From assembly GCF_008632955.1 (NCBI RefSeq), contig NZ_CP043959.1, positions 2,604,001-2,668,000 of the forward strand: a stretch of 64,000 bases of DNA. Reading direction: 5' to 3'. The position numbers and the translations under genes were made by a program. Positions 28,478 through 37,041 of the stretch are shown here, in pieces. The stretch's first letter is position 1; the number at the start of each line of letters is the position of its first letter. The notes under the pieces are model-generated. The model saw only the letters and a list, made by a program, of their open reading frames with translations, was not told the DNA's origin and did not search any database. Source of the stretch: Streptomyces tendae. Lineage in GTDB: Bacteria > Actinomycetota > Actinomycetes > Streptomycetales > Streptomycetaceae.

Positions 28478-29560
28478 TCAGGAACCGCCGCCGGTCGCCG
28501 GGGACTTCTTCGCCGACTCCGGGATCTCCTGGTCGCTCCGGATGGCCTTCCACAGCGTGGACGCCTGCGGCTCGGCGGCCACCACGCGGTTGGGGTCGGT
28601 CCTGTCGTACGCCACCGGCAGCATGATGGTCTCCATGGAGCCCGGGTCGACACCGTTCATGCTGCGCCCGAAGTCCGCGAGCGCGGTGAGCGAGGCGAGT
28701 TCGGTGTCGGTGGTGAGCGCGGAGGTCAGCGTGTCCGCGATCTCGTAGGTCTTGGCGGGGCTGCCCAGCAGGTCCTGCTTCTTGATCTCACCGAGCAGGG
28801 CGACCATGAACTCCTGCTGCAGACCGATCCGGCCGAGGTCGCTGCCGTCACCGACGCCGTGCCGGGTGCGGACGAACTGCAGGGACTCGGTGCCGTCCAG
28901 ACGATGGGTGCCCGCGGTCAGGTCCAGGCCGCTGGACCTGTCGCGGATGTCCTGGTCGACGGTGACCTCGACGCCGCCGATCGCGTCCACCAGGTCCTTG
29001 AAGCCGGCGAAGTCGATCTCGACGTAGTGGTCCATGCGGACGCCGGACATCTTCTCCACCGTCTTGACCACGCAGGCCGGACCGACCTGCGAGTAGATGG
29101 AGTTGAACATCACGCGCTCCGCGGAGTCCACCGTGGAGCCGTCCGGGTCCTTGCACTCGGGCCGGGTCACCAGGGTGTCGCGCGGGATGCTGACGGCGAC
29201 GGCCTGGGTGCGGCCCTCGGGTATGTGCATCACGAGCGCGGTGTCGGAGCGCGCCCCGGCGATCTTGCCGGTGTTCAGCTGCGCGTTGTCGCCCGCGCGC
29301 GAGTCGGAGCCGAGGATCAGGATGTTCTGGCCGGACGTGGGCAGCTTCTCGGGGCGGTCCGTGCCGATCGCGTCGTCGATGTCGACGCCCTTGATGTTGC
29401 CGTCGAGGCCGCTCCAGAGCCAGTACCCGGTGCCCGCGCCCGCGACGACGAGCACGGCCAGCGAGAGCAGGATCCACCGGCCGGTGCGCCGCCTGCGGGG
29501 CGCGTCCGGTCCGCGCCCGCGGCGCGACATGCTCGGGGTGTCGGTGGCTGGGGTCGTCAT
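28478..29560 (-). CDS. LytR-CpsA-Psr (LCP) family ligase
   Basis: A 360-residue protein with a short cytoplasmic N-terminus (SRRGRGPDAPRRRRTGR), one transmembrane helix (about 30-50) and an external LCP domain. The DSRAGDNAQLNTG block, SDTALVMHI, SIPRDTLV and FVRTRHGVGDGSDLGRIGLQQ carry the conserved Asp and Arg residues that bind the pyrophosphate of the lipid-linked donor. LCP enzymes transfer wall polymers from undecaprenyl carriers to peptidoglycan. It sits among Stealth and GT genes, so the substrate may be the polymer made there (inference). I chose ATG 29560; an in-frame ATG ten codons later (SRRGR) is also possible. Confidence 0.88.
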   Translation of the reverse strand: MTTPATDTPSMSRRGRGPDAPRRRRTGRWILLSLAVLVVAGAGTGYWLWSGLDGNIKGVDIDDAIGTDRPEKLPTSGQNILILGSDSRAGDNAQLNTGKIAGARSDTALVMHIPEGRTQAVAVSIPRDTLVTRPECKDPDGSTVDSAERVMFNSIYSQVGPACVVKTVEKMSGVRMDHYVEIDFAGFKDLVDAIGGVEVTVDQDIRDRSSGLDLTAGTHRLDGTESLQFVRTRHGVGDGSDLGRIGLQQEFMVALLGEIKKQDLLGSPAKTYEIADTLTSALTTDTELASLTALADFGRSMNGVDPGSMETIMLPVAYDRTDPNRVVAAEPQASTLWKAIRSDQEIPESAKKSPATGGGS

Positions 29561-29894
29561 CCGAAGGATCCTCGTCTGTGCGTGGCGCGTGGTGCCGGTG
29601 CGGGTGCCGCGGGTCCTGCAGGGACGCGACCCGGCGCCGACGCCGGTCGCGGGTCCGCCCGCCACCGCGGCGGCGCGGGCGAACGGAGAGACCCACGACC
29701 CCCGTCGGGCGTTGTACGACAGTGATCCACATCACTCAGTGTGGCGGGGGAGAGGCGCCGGCCGGGGTGTGGCCCGCGTCGGCGAGGGGGCCCCGGCGGC
29801 GTCCCCGGGTGCCTTTCGGCGGGGCACGGCGTGCCTATCATGTGGCCGTTCCAGGTCCCGTGTCCCGATCGGGCGAACGTTCCAGGAGTCCGAC
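29561..29894. other. Divergent intergenic region
   Basis: About 330 bases between the LCP gene and the repeat-domain gene should contain promoters for both. The only clear feature is an AT-richer patch at 29715-29750 (TGATCCACATCACTCAGTG). I see no gene here. Confidence 0.4.
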
Positions 29895-31016
29895 ATGGTG
29901 ATGCGGGATCGGTCCGTACGCACGCCGCGACGCGGCCGGCCCGCCATGGCCGCCGGGTCCGCGACACCCTCCGTCACCGGTACCGCGGCGGGCTCCTGGC
30001 TGGTGCGGGGCAAGGACGGCCGGCTCACCGCGTACGCCCGCTGCGAGGGCGGTCTGCTGCGCTGGACCGAGCACCGGCCGGGCGGCCCCGACTGGTCGGC
30101 GCCCGTGTTCTTCCCCGTCGGCGACCTCACCGACCTGACCGTCGCCCAGGGCGCCGACGCCTATGTGCACTTCCTCGGCCGCCGCGAGCGGCGCGCCGGC
30201 GGCACGGCCCAGGTGGACCTCGTGCACGCGGTGCAGTACCAGACCGGACGGCCCCTCACCGAGTGGCGCTCCCTGGGCAATCCGCACGCCGAGCCCGACC
30301 GGGCCGCGCTCCTCGGCCCGCCGGCGGCGGCCGTGGACGCGGGCGGCGACGTGCACGTCTTCGCACGCAACGCGGGAGGCGGGCTGATGATGCGCAGGGA
30401 AGGGCGGGGCGGCAGGTGGGAGCCCTGGGCCGACCTGCGCGGCAGCGACCTGAGAGGCAGACCCGCCGCGACCGCCGCCGGGACCGGGCGCGTCGAGGTG
30501 TTCGCCCCGGCCTACGGCGTCACGCTGACCTGGGGCCAGCCGGAGCCGGGCGCGACGCCGGGGCGCTCCGAGGACGTGCGGCCCGGCGCGCTGCCGGGAT
30601 CGGCGGCGGCCCTGGAGACGGCCCCCGGCCGGGTCACCTGGTTCTGGACCGACCCGGCCGGCGCCGGTCTGGTCTGCCGGCGCCCCGGCGCGTGGCCGAT
30701 CCCGCTGCCCGGCAGCCCCGCGGACGGGGCCCACGCGCTGCTGAGGGTGTCGCTCGACGGCCGGGACTGCACGGTCGTCGCGCACCGCGGCGCGACCGGC
30801 ACGGTGCTCGTCGGGGTCTGCGCGACGGAGGCGGAGGCGTCGGGCCTCTGGTGGGCGGACACCGGGCGGCCCTGCGCGGGCGACCCGGCGCTGGCCCTCG
30901 ACGCCGGCGGGCGGGCCGTGCTCGCCGTCCTCGGACCCGACGGCGGTCTGCGGGTGGCACGGCAGGGCGGCGGCCCCGGACTGACCTTCTCGGAGTGGGT
31001 GCGGATTCCGTCGTGA
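29895..31016 (+). CDS. Repeat-domain (propeller-like) protein
   Basis: A 373-residue soluble protein without signal peptide or membrane helix. After a basic N-terminus of about 30 residues it consists of repeated units of about 45-50 residues built on G-x-L-x-A/V-x-x-x-x-x-G-L-x-W. The best-conserved block is VHVFARNAGGGLMMR followed by WEPWADLRGSD. This layout suggests a beta-propeller similar to sugar-binding tachylectin or PLL-like lectins, but I cannot name the family. The same module forms the C-terminal half of the PIG-L protein at 37042. AGGAG precedes the ATG. A 23-bp tandem repeat overlaps the stop codon. It may bind glycans made in the neighbouring cluster. Confidence 0.75.
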   Translation: MVMRDRSVRTPRRGRPAMAAGSATPSVTGTAAGSWLVRGKDGRLTAYARCEGGLLRWTEHRPGGPDWSAPVFFPVGDLTDLTVAQGADAYVHFLGRRERRAGGTAQVDLVHAVQYQTGRPLTEWRSLGNPHAEPDRAALLGPPAAAVDAGGDVHVFARNAGGGLMMRREGRGGRWEPWADLRGSDLRGRPAATAAGTGRVEVFAPAYGVTLTWGQPEPGATPGRSEDVRPGALPGSAAALETAPGRVTWFWTDPAGAGLVCRRPGAWPIPLPGSPADGAHALLRVSLDGRDCTVVAHRGATGTVLVGVCATEAEASGLWWADTGRPCAGDPALALDAGGRAVLAVLGPDGGLRVARQGGGPGLTFSEWVRIPS

Positions 31017-31060
31017 GGCGGCTGCGGATTCCGTCGTGAGGCGGCTGCGGATTCCGTCGT
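31000..31060. repeat. 23-bp tandem repeat across the stop codon
   Basis: TGCGGATTCCGTCGTGAGGCGGC occurs at 31000-31022 and 31023-31045, with 15 bases of a third copy at 31046-31060. The first copy contains the last codons and the stop of the repeat-domain gene, so the extra copies lie just beyond it. Confidence 0.9.
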
Positions 31061-31344
31061 GCGTCTCGCACGCGGATACCGCGACCCGCCAAAAGGTTGC
31101 ACCGGTGTGGCACATCCGACAGATCAGCCCGGGAAGCGATCACCGGTGGACATGAAGTGCTTGTGATGTAAACATTCCGCCAGGTCGGTGAGCGTTGTGT
31201 GACCGCGGGGTCGACCGGAGGTGAAGCGGCCGGTCCCGGGCGGTTCCCGCGGGCAGTACGCCGGGAGAGCGCCCGCCGGTCAGGGTGGGGACATGTGCCG
31301 GAGCCGGTCGGCTCCGGCCTCGACGTGAATGGTGCGGAAGTCTG

Positions 31345-33162
31345 GTGAGCCTCCACAACCCCGAGGCGAGCGCGCTCGTGTCGACATATCGATCCCTGGT
31401 GCCCGCGGGAGCGCGGCGCCGGATCGTGCGTCGGGTGCCGGGGCCGGTACGCAACTCGGTGAAGCGCTCGCTGGCGTCCGCCGACGCCGTGCGCTCCGCC
31501 GTGGTCGCCCGCGCCCTGGGCGCGAACCGGAAGGCGGACAGGCAGGGTTCGGACCTGGCGGTACGGGTCGTCCGCGCGGCCGGCCGGCACCTGCGCGCCG
31601 TGGAGGTGCCCGGCGCCACCGCCTGGGCCGCCCGGGCCCGCAACCTGCACATCCTCGTCGCCCTCCTGGAGGAGGCCGGCATCGACCACTTCTGCGTCCG
31701 CGGCACCACCTCCCCGGTGCCCTGCGTCGCCGTCCCCGCGCCGTGGCGTGCCGAGGTCGAGGAACTGCTGCGGCTCGCCTGCGCGCAGAACCCCGGGTAC
31801 GTCGGTGAGAGCGCCCGCGGCCAGCAGCGTCCCGGGACGTCGCCGGCCGGCTGGCGCGCGCTGCGCGACCGGTCCGTCGTGCACGTCACCTGGGTCGTCT
31901 GCGACCCCACCGGACACCTGGTCTTCGGCCCGGAGTTCGGCTGCGACATCGAGTTCTGGGAGGAGCGGGACGGGCAGTTCGTCGCGCCCCGGCCCAACAA
32001 GGTGGTGACCGAGATCCCCGTGGACGCCGGGCGCATCCTCGTGGAGCAGAAACGGTTCAGCCCCGTTCCGTCCCTGTACAACACCGGTCAGGCCCGCACC
32101 CTGCCCGAGTTCGCGGCCACGCTGCCCGACGACCACACCTTCCCGATCGACGTCGTCTACACCTGGGTCGACGACTCCGACCCGCGGTGGCGGGCCAGCC
32201 GGGACGCCGCCCGTGAGCGGCTCACCGGCGTCCCCGGCGGCGGCCTGCACGAACTCGCGGCCAACGACTCCCGCTACACCAGCCGCGACGAACTGCGCCA
32301 CTCCCTGCGCTCGATCCACCAGTACGCCCCGTGGGTGCGGAACATCTTCCTGGTCACCGCCGGTCAGGCGCCCTCCTGGCTGAGCACCGACTTCCCTGGC
32401 CTGCGCGTGGTCGACCACCGGGAGATCTTCACGGACCCCGCCGCGCTGCCGACGTTCAACTCGCACGCGATCGAGAGCCAGCTGCACCACATCCCCGAAC
32501 TCGCCGAGCACTTCCTCTACCTGAACGACGACGTGTTCTTCGCCCGCCCCGTGCAGCCGGGCCAGTTCTTCCACGCCAACGGCCTGACCAAGTTCTTCCC
32601 CAGCAAGGCGCTCATCCCGTCCGGCCGGGCGAGCACCGGGGACCAGCCCGTCAACGCGGCCGGGAAGAACAGCCGCGGCCTGGTCGCCCAGCACTTCGGC
32701 ACCGTCATCTCCCAGAAGATGAAGCACACCCCGCACGCCCTGCGGCGCAGCGTCCTCGAGGAGATCGAGCAGGTCTACGCCAAGGCCCACCGGGTCACCC
32801 AGCACTCCCGGTTCCGCTCACCGCACGACGTGCCCATCGCCTCCTCGCTGCACCACTACTACGCCTACCACTCGGCCCGCGCCACTGTCGGCGACATCCG
32901 CTACGTCTACGTCGACCTGGCCGCCGACACCGCCCAGCGCCGGCTCGACGACCTCCTCGCCCGGCGCAACTTCGACACCTTCTGCATGAACGACACCGTC
33001 ACCGCCCGCGACCCCGAGGCCCAGTCCCGGATGGTCGCCGACTTCCTGAACACCTACTTCCCGGTGCCCAGCCCGTTCGAGACGGGCGCCGGCACCCCCG
33101 CACCGCGCCGGCCCGCCCCGCAGACCGAGCGCATGGCCGAACTGGGGTACGCCGGCCGATGA
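31345..33162 (+). CDS. Stealth-family sugar-1-phosphate transferase
   Basis: A 605-residue protein. The N-terminal 260 residues are a basic, mostly helical lead and a mixed domain (GIDHFCVRGTTSP). The Stealth regions then follow: CR1 IDVVYTWVDDSDPRW (about 268), CR2 with RDELRHSLRSIHQYAPWVR and FNSHAIESQLHHI plus LNDDVFF (about 312-400), CR3 near 440-475 (HTPHALRRSV) and CR4 NFDTFCMND (about 541). Stealth proteins transfer hexose-1-phosphate or GlcNAc-1-phosphate to sugars, as in meningococcal capsules and eukaryotic GlcNAc-1-phosphotransferase. The start is uncertain: GTG 31345 has GGAAG upstream, and GTG 31378 is also possible. The stop overlaps the next gene (ATGA). Confidence 0.88.
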   Translation: MSLHNPEASALVSTYRSLVPAGARRRIVRRVPGPVRNSVKRSLASADAVRSAVVARALGANRKADRQGSDLAVRVVRAAGRHLRAVEVPGATAWAARARNLHILVALLEEAGIDHFCVRGTTSPVPCVAVPAPWRAEVEELLRLACAQNPGYVGESARGQQRPGTSPAGWRALRDRSVVHVTWVVCDPTGHLVFGPEFGCDIEFWEERDGQFVAPRPNKVVTEIPVDAGRILVEQKRFSPVPSLYNTGQARTLPEFAATLPDDHTFPIDVVYTWVDDSDPRWRASRDAARERLTGVPGGGLHELAANDSRYTSRDELRHSLRSIHQYAPWVRNIFLVTAGQAPSWLSTDFPGLRVVDHREIFTDPAALPTFNSHAIESQLHHIPELAEHFLYLNDDVFFARPVQPGQFFHANGLTKFFPSKALIPSGRASTGDQPVNAAGKNSRGLVAQHFGTVISQKMKHTPHALRRSVLEEIEQVYAKAHRVTQHSRFRSPHDVPIASSLHHYYAYHSARATVGDIRYVYVDLAADTAQRRLDDLLARRNFDTFCMNDTVTARDPEAQSRMVADFLNTYFPVPSPFETGAGTPAPRRPAPQTERMAELGYAGR

Positions 33163-34124
33163 GCCCTCGCACCACGACCCCCGCCGCCCCGCGCGGCGGG
33201 GCCGCCCGCCCGCGCCGGGCCGCCCGCGCCCGCGCCGCCACCCTGCGCAACCAGCTGATGCAGAGCGTCTTCCTGCCCCTGCGGCAGGACCGCACCGCCC
33301 GGCTGGACTACGCCGCGATCCTCGACGGCCACACCGTCAACCTGCACGCGCGGCTGCCCGTGTCGGCCGGGCTGCCCGAGAGCGCGGAGGTCGTCCTCAG
33401 CCGGGGCCGGCGCACCTACACCGCCGAGGCCACCGTGTACGCGGGCCCGGACGGCGAGGCCCTGGTCGACGCGGTCGTCCTGCTCGGCGCGGAGGTCGGC
33501 GGGGCCCCGGCGGGACCCGGCCGCTGGCGGCTGCGGCTGCGCCTGCGCTCCGGACGCCGTACCCGCACCGTCCCCCTGCTGCTGCTCGCACCGCCGGTGC
33601 CGTACGAGGGGCCGACCAGGCCCATGACGGCCTCCTCCGTCACCGGCGAACGGCACCGGCTCGGCCGCTCCTTCCGCGGCAGCGCCCGCGTCGTCAGCAC
33701 CGGCGCGCGCCCCGCCGCCGAGGTCGTCAAGGTGCACCTCACGCACGCCGGCATCACCGTCGACTTCCGGCTGCTCGGCACCCGGGCCGACCAGCCATGG
33801 GCCGAGTTCGTCGCCTCCGGGCGCCGGCTCGAACAGCCCGTCACCGGGCCGGCCCCCGGCACCCTCCGGGTGGAGGTGCCCCTGGACCGAATGCCGCCGC
33901 GCGGCAAACGGCCCGACCACTGGGACGTCGTGCTGTGCGATGCCGGCGGACGGCGCTTCCGGCTGGGGCGCCGGCTGCACGACGTACGCAACCCGCTGCG
34001 CGTCTTCGCCATGCGCAGCCTCGCGATCACCCCACCGGGACTCCCGCCGATGATCGTCCAACCCCGTTACACCCCCGCAGGCAATCTCCGGGTCACCTGC
34101 ACGCGTATGCCCGAGGCAGGCTGA
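33159..34124 (+). CDS. Unknown protein of the Stealth cluster
   Basis: A 321-residue protein that I do not recognise. The N-terminus is Arg/Ala-rich (first 30 residues). The rest alternates short beta strands with Arg-rich turns, and two similar halves can be made out (VVLSRGRRTYTAEATVY and LRVEVPLDRM in all-beta context). This suggests a beta-sandwich or immunoglobulin-like fold. There is no signal peptide or membrane helix. The ATGA overlap with the Stealth gene indicates tight coupling, so it probably works with that enzyme as a partner or acceptor-binding subunit. The GT4-Stealth gene starts 9 bases after its stop. Confidence 0.75.
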   Translation: MSPRTTTPAAPRGGAARPRRAARARAATLRNQLMQSVFLPLRQDRTARLDYAAILDGHTVNLHARLPVSAGLPESAEVVLSRGRRTYTAEATVYAGPDGEALVDAVVLLGAEVGGAPAGPGRWRLRLRLRSGRRTRTVPLLLLAPPVPYEGPTRPMTASSVTGERHRLGRSFRGSARVVSTGARPAAEVVKVHLTHAGITVDFRLLGTRADQPWAEFVASGRRLEQPVTGPAPGTLRVEVPLDRMPPRGKRPDHWDVVLCDAGGRRFRLGRRLHDVRNPLRVFAMRSLAITPPGLPPMIVQPRYTPAGNLRVTCTRMPEAG

Positions 34125-34133
34125 CACCCACCG

Positions 34134-37010
34134 ATGAAGATCACCTATCTGCTGACCACCGCCGACGCGGTGGGCGGCACCGAACGCGCCGTGTTCAACC
34201 AGGCGTCCGAGCTGGCCGCCCGGCACGACGTCCGGGTCCTCAGCGTCTTCAAGAGCCGGCGCGAGCAGTTCTTCACCCCGCACGAGCGGGTCCGGCTCGA
34301 CTACCTGATCGACCTCACCTCCGCCACCCCGCGGCCGCTGCGCACCACCGGCGTCGACGACGCGGTGCGCGCCGAACTCGCCGCGCAGCCCAGCCGGATC
34401 GTCGACCGCTCCTGGGAGGCGGCGTTCAGCCGGCTCTCCGACCTGGAGCTCGAACTCGCCCTCCAGGCCACCGACACCGACGTGCTCGTCACCACCACCC
34501 CGGCCCTGATGGCGCTCGCGGTGGAGCTGGCCCCCGCGCACGTCGTCACCGTCCACCAGGAACACCGGGTCTCCGAACTGCGCGGCACCAGCGGCGAGCC
34601 GCTGCGCCGGTACACCCCCCGGCTGGACGCGCTCGCCGTGCTCAGCGAACGCACCCGGGACTGGTTCGCCGAGACCCTCGGCGACGCCGCGCCCCGCCTG
34701 GAGGTCGTGCCCAACGCGCTGCCCGGCGGCTTCCGGCCGCGCTCCACGCTGCAGACCCGCACGGTGGTGATCGCCGGAAGGCTCGTCGCAGAGAAGCAGA
34801 TCGACCACGCCGTGACCGCCTGGGCCGCCGTGTCCCGCGAGCACCCGGACTGGCAGCTGCGGATCTTCGGCGACGGACCGCTCAGCGGTGCCCTGCGCCG
34901 CCAGATCGACACGCTCGGACTCCACGACTGCGTCCAGCTCAACGGCAACTCCAAGCACCTCGCGGAGGAGTGGGCCAAGGCCAGCATCGCCACCCTCACC
35001 TCCCGCAACGAGGCGTTCGGCCTGGTCCTCGCCGAGGCACACGCGGCCGGCGTCCCCGTCGTCTCCTACGACGCGCCCAACGGCCCCCGCGAGGTGGTCG
35101 TCGACGGGCAGACCGGCATCCTCGTGCCGCCCGGCGACACCGACGCCCTCGCCTCCGCCCTGATGCTCCTCATCCGGGACACCGAACTGCGCCGGCGGAT
35201 GGGCGCGGCCGCCCTCGCCTCGGTCAACCGCTTCTCGCCCGCGGTGGTGACCGCCACCTGGGAGCGCCTGTTCCACGAGCTGGTCGCCGAACGTGACAGC
35301 GGACGCCGGGCCGTCGTCAAGGCCGAACGTCAGGCCGCGCACGACGTCCGCAGCGGCCCCGACGGCACCGTGCCCGCGGCGGCGGCCGCACCGGCCAGCA
35401 CGGTGCGCACCTCCGACCAGCGCGCGCTGGAGGCACGCCTGCTGAAGCGGCGCGGCCTGGTCAGCGACGGCGGGCAGATCTGCCGGCTGATGGACTGGGA
35501 GTCGCCCTGGGACGTCGTGCAGCAGAACCTCTCGCTGGTCGCCGACGCGCTGGAGGCCGCCGACATCCCCTACTTCGTGGTCCGTGACCACCTGGTGCGG
35601 CACTCCGTCGCGGTGCACGCCGTGTACCGCGAGGCGGTTTTCAAGGCCCTCGCCGAGCGGTACGCGCGCGACGCGGTGTACGCCGCCGTCCTCAACGAGG
35701 GGCAGAACACGATGGCCACCGTGCTCGCGGGCCTCGTGGCGCCGTACGCCGACACGCCCTCCTCCGGCGTCCGGGTCTACCGCAACCTGGTCTCCCCGTC
35801 GCGCACCCTGCGCCTCGGCGCCGTCTACGGCTGCACCGTCTCCTTCTGGGACACCGACCCCGACGACGAGACCCGCAGCCACCTCAAGTCCCCCGCGCGC
35901 ACCCTGATCGGCGACCGGGTGCCCGGCTCCGCCCTGCGGCGCACCGCCCGCACCCTGGGCGGCCGCGCCTACCCCACGATCGACGCCTTCGGGCGCGTGC
36001 TGCACGGGGACGTGGCCTTCCCCGTGGACGCCGTCTACACCTGGGTGAACGGCGCCGACATGGCCTGGCTGGAGCGCAAGAACGCCGTCCTGGCGTCGAT
36101 GGGCCTCGAGACCGAGGACGCGGCGACCAGCGCCGCGCGCTTCCGGGACCGGGACGAGCTGCGGTACTCCCTGCGCTCCATCGACATGTACGCGCCCTGG
36201 ATCCGCACCATCCACCTCGTCACCGACCAGCAGGTGCCCCACTGGCTGGACGTCTCCCACCCCCGGGTGCGGGTCGTGGACCACACCGAGATCTTCGGCG
36301 ACCGCGGCGCCCTGCCCACGTACAACTCGCACGCCATCGAGAGCCAGTTGCACCACATCGAGGGCCTGGCCGAGCACTTCCTGTACTTCAACGACGACGT
36401 CTTCGTGGGGCGCACCCTGCTCCCCGACATGTTCTTCCTGGGCAACGGGCAGGCGAAGCACTTCATGTCGCCCACCTCCGTCCCGATGTCGCCGCCGTCC
36501 CCCGACGACGAGTTCAACATCAGCGCCGCGAAGAACAACCGGGCCCTGATCGAGCGGTCCTTCGGTCAGACCCCGGTCCACTCGTTCCTGCACGCCCCGC
36601 ACCCGCTGCGGCGCAGCGTCCTCGCCGACATCGAGGCGAACTACGCGCGGGCCGTCGCGACCACCGCGGCCAACCGGCTGCGTGACCACAGCGACGTGTC
36701 GGTCGCCTCCTCGCTGCACCACTACGTCGGCTTCCACACGCTGCGCAGCGTGCCCGGCAGCATCTCCTGCGGCTTCGTCAACGTCGGCCTCAGCGAGCAC
36801 GCCCCCCGGCTCAACCGCATCCTCTCGGTCCGCCCGCACGACGTGTTCTGCCTGAACGACTACCACGACGGCGACGTGTCCGAGGAGGAGCAGGACGCCG
36901 TCCTCGCGGCGTTCCTGCCCAGCTATTTCCCGGTGCCCAGCCAGTTCGAGACCGGCTCCCGCCGCAACGAACTCGCCCGCGCCGGCCACCTCCCGGACTG
37001 GCCGCTGTGA
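34134..37010 (+). CDS. GT4 glycosyltransferase fused to a Stealth phosphotransferase
   Basis: A 958-residue two-enzyme protein. Residues 1 to about 400 are a GT-B glycosyltransferase of family 4: GGTERAV near 14, AGRLVAEKQIDHAV near 218, and the E-x7-E donor motif in EAFGLVLAEAHAAGVPVVS near 290. After a linker (about 400-430) comes a Stealth-type lead, then CR1 PVDAVYTWVNGADMAW (about 628), CR2 RDELRYSLRSIDMYAPWIR and YNSHAIESQLHHI (about 675-745), CR3 near 800-835 and CR4 HDVFCLNDY (about 902). One polypeptide could thus add a sugar and then a sugar-phosphate, building a repeat unit. No strong ribosome binding site precedes the ATG, so it is probably coupled to the upstream gene. Confidence 0.9.
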   Translation: MKITYLLTTADAVGGTERAVFNQASELAARHDVRVLSVFKSRREQFFTPHERVRLDYLIDLTSATPRPLRTTGVDDAVRAELAAQPSRIVDRSWEAAFSRLSDLELELALQATDTDVLVTTTPALMALAVELAPAHVVTVHQEHRVSELRGTSGEPLRRYTPRLDALAVLSERTRDWFAETLGDAAPRLEVVPNALPGGFRPRSTLQTRTVVIAGRLVAEKQIDHAVTAWAAVSREHPDWQLRIFGDGPLSGALRRQIDTLGLHDCVQLNGNSKHLAEEWAKASIATLTSRNEAFGLVLAEAHAAGVPVVSYDAPNGPREVVVDGQTGILVPPGDTDALASALMLLIRDTELRRRMGAAALASVNRFSPAVVTATWERLFHELVAERDSGRRAVVKAERQAAHDVRSGPDGTVPAAAAAPASTVRTSDQRALEARLLKRRGLVSDGGQICRLMDWESPWDVVQQNLSLVADALEAADIPYFVVRDHLVRHSVAVHAVYREAVFKALAERYARDAVYAAVLNEGQNTMATVLAGLVAPYADTPSSGVRVYRNLVSPSRTLRLGAVYGCTVSFWDTDPDDETRSHLKSPARTLIGDRVPGSALRRTARTLGGRAYPTIDAFGRVLHGDVAFPVDAVYTWVNGADMAWLERKNAVLASMGLETEDAATSAARFRDRDELRYSLRSIDMYAPWIRTIHLVTDQQVPHWLDVSHPRVRVVDHTEIFGDRGALPTYNSHAIESQLHHIEGLAEHFLYFNDDVFVGRTLLPDMFFLGNGQAKHFMSPTSVPMSPPSPDDEFNISAAKNNRALIERSFGQTPVHSFLHAPHPLRRSVLADIEANYARAVATTAANRLRDHSDVSVASSLHHYVGFHTLRSVPGSISCGFVNVGLSEHAPRLNRILSVRPHDVFCLNDYHDGDVSEEEQDAVLAAFLPSYFPVPSQFETGSRRNELARAGHLPDWPL

Positions 37011-37041
37011 GCCGTCCCACCCGCTGTCGGAAGGAGCACCC

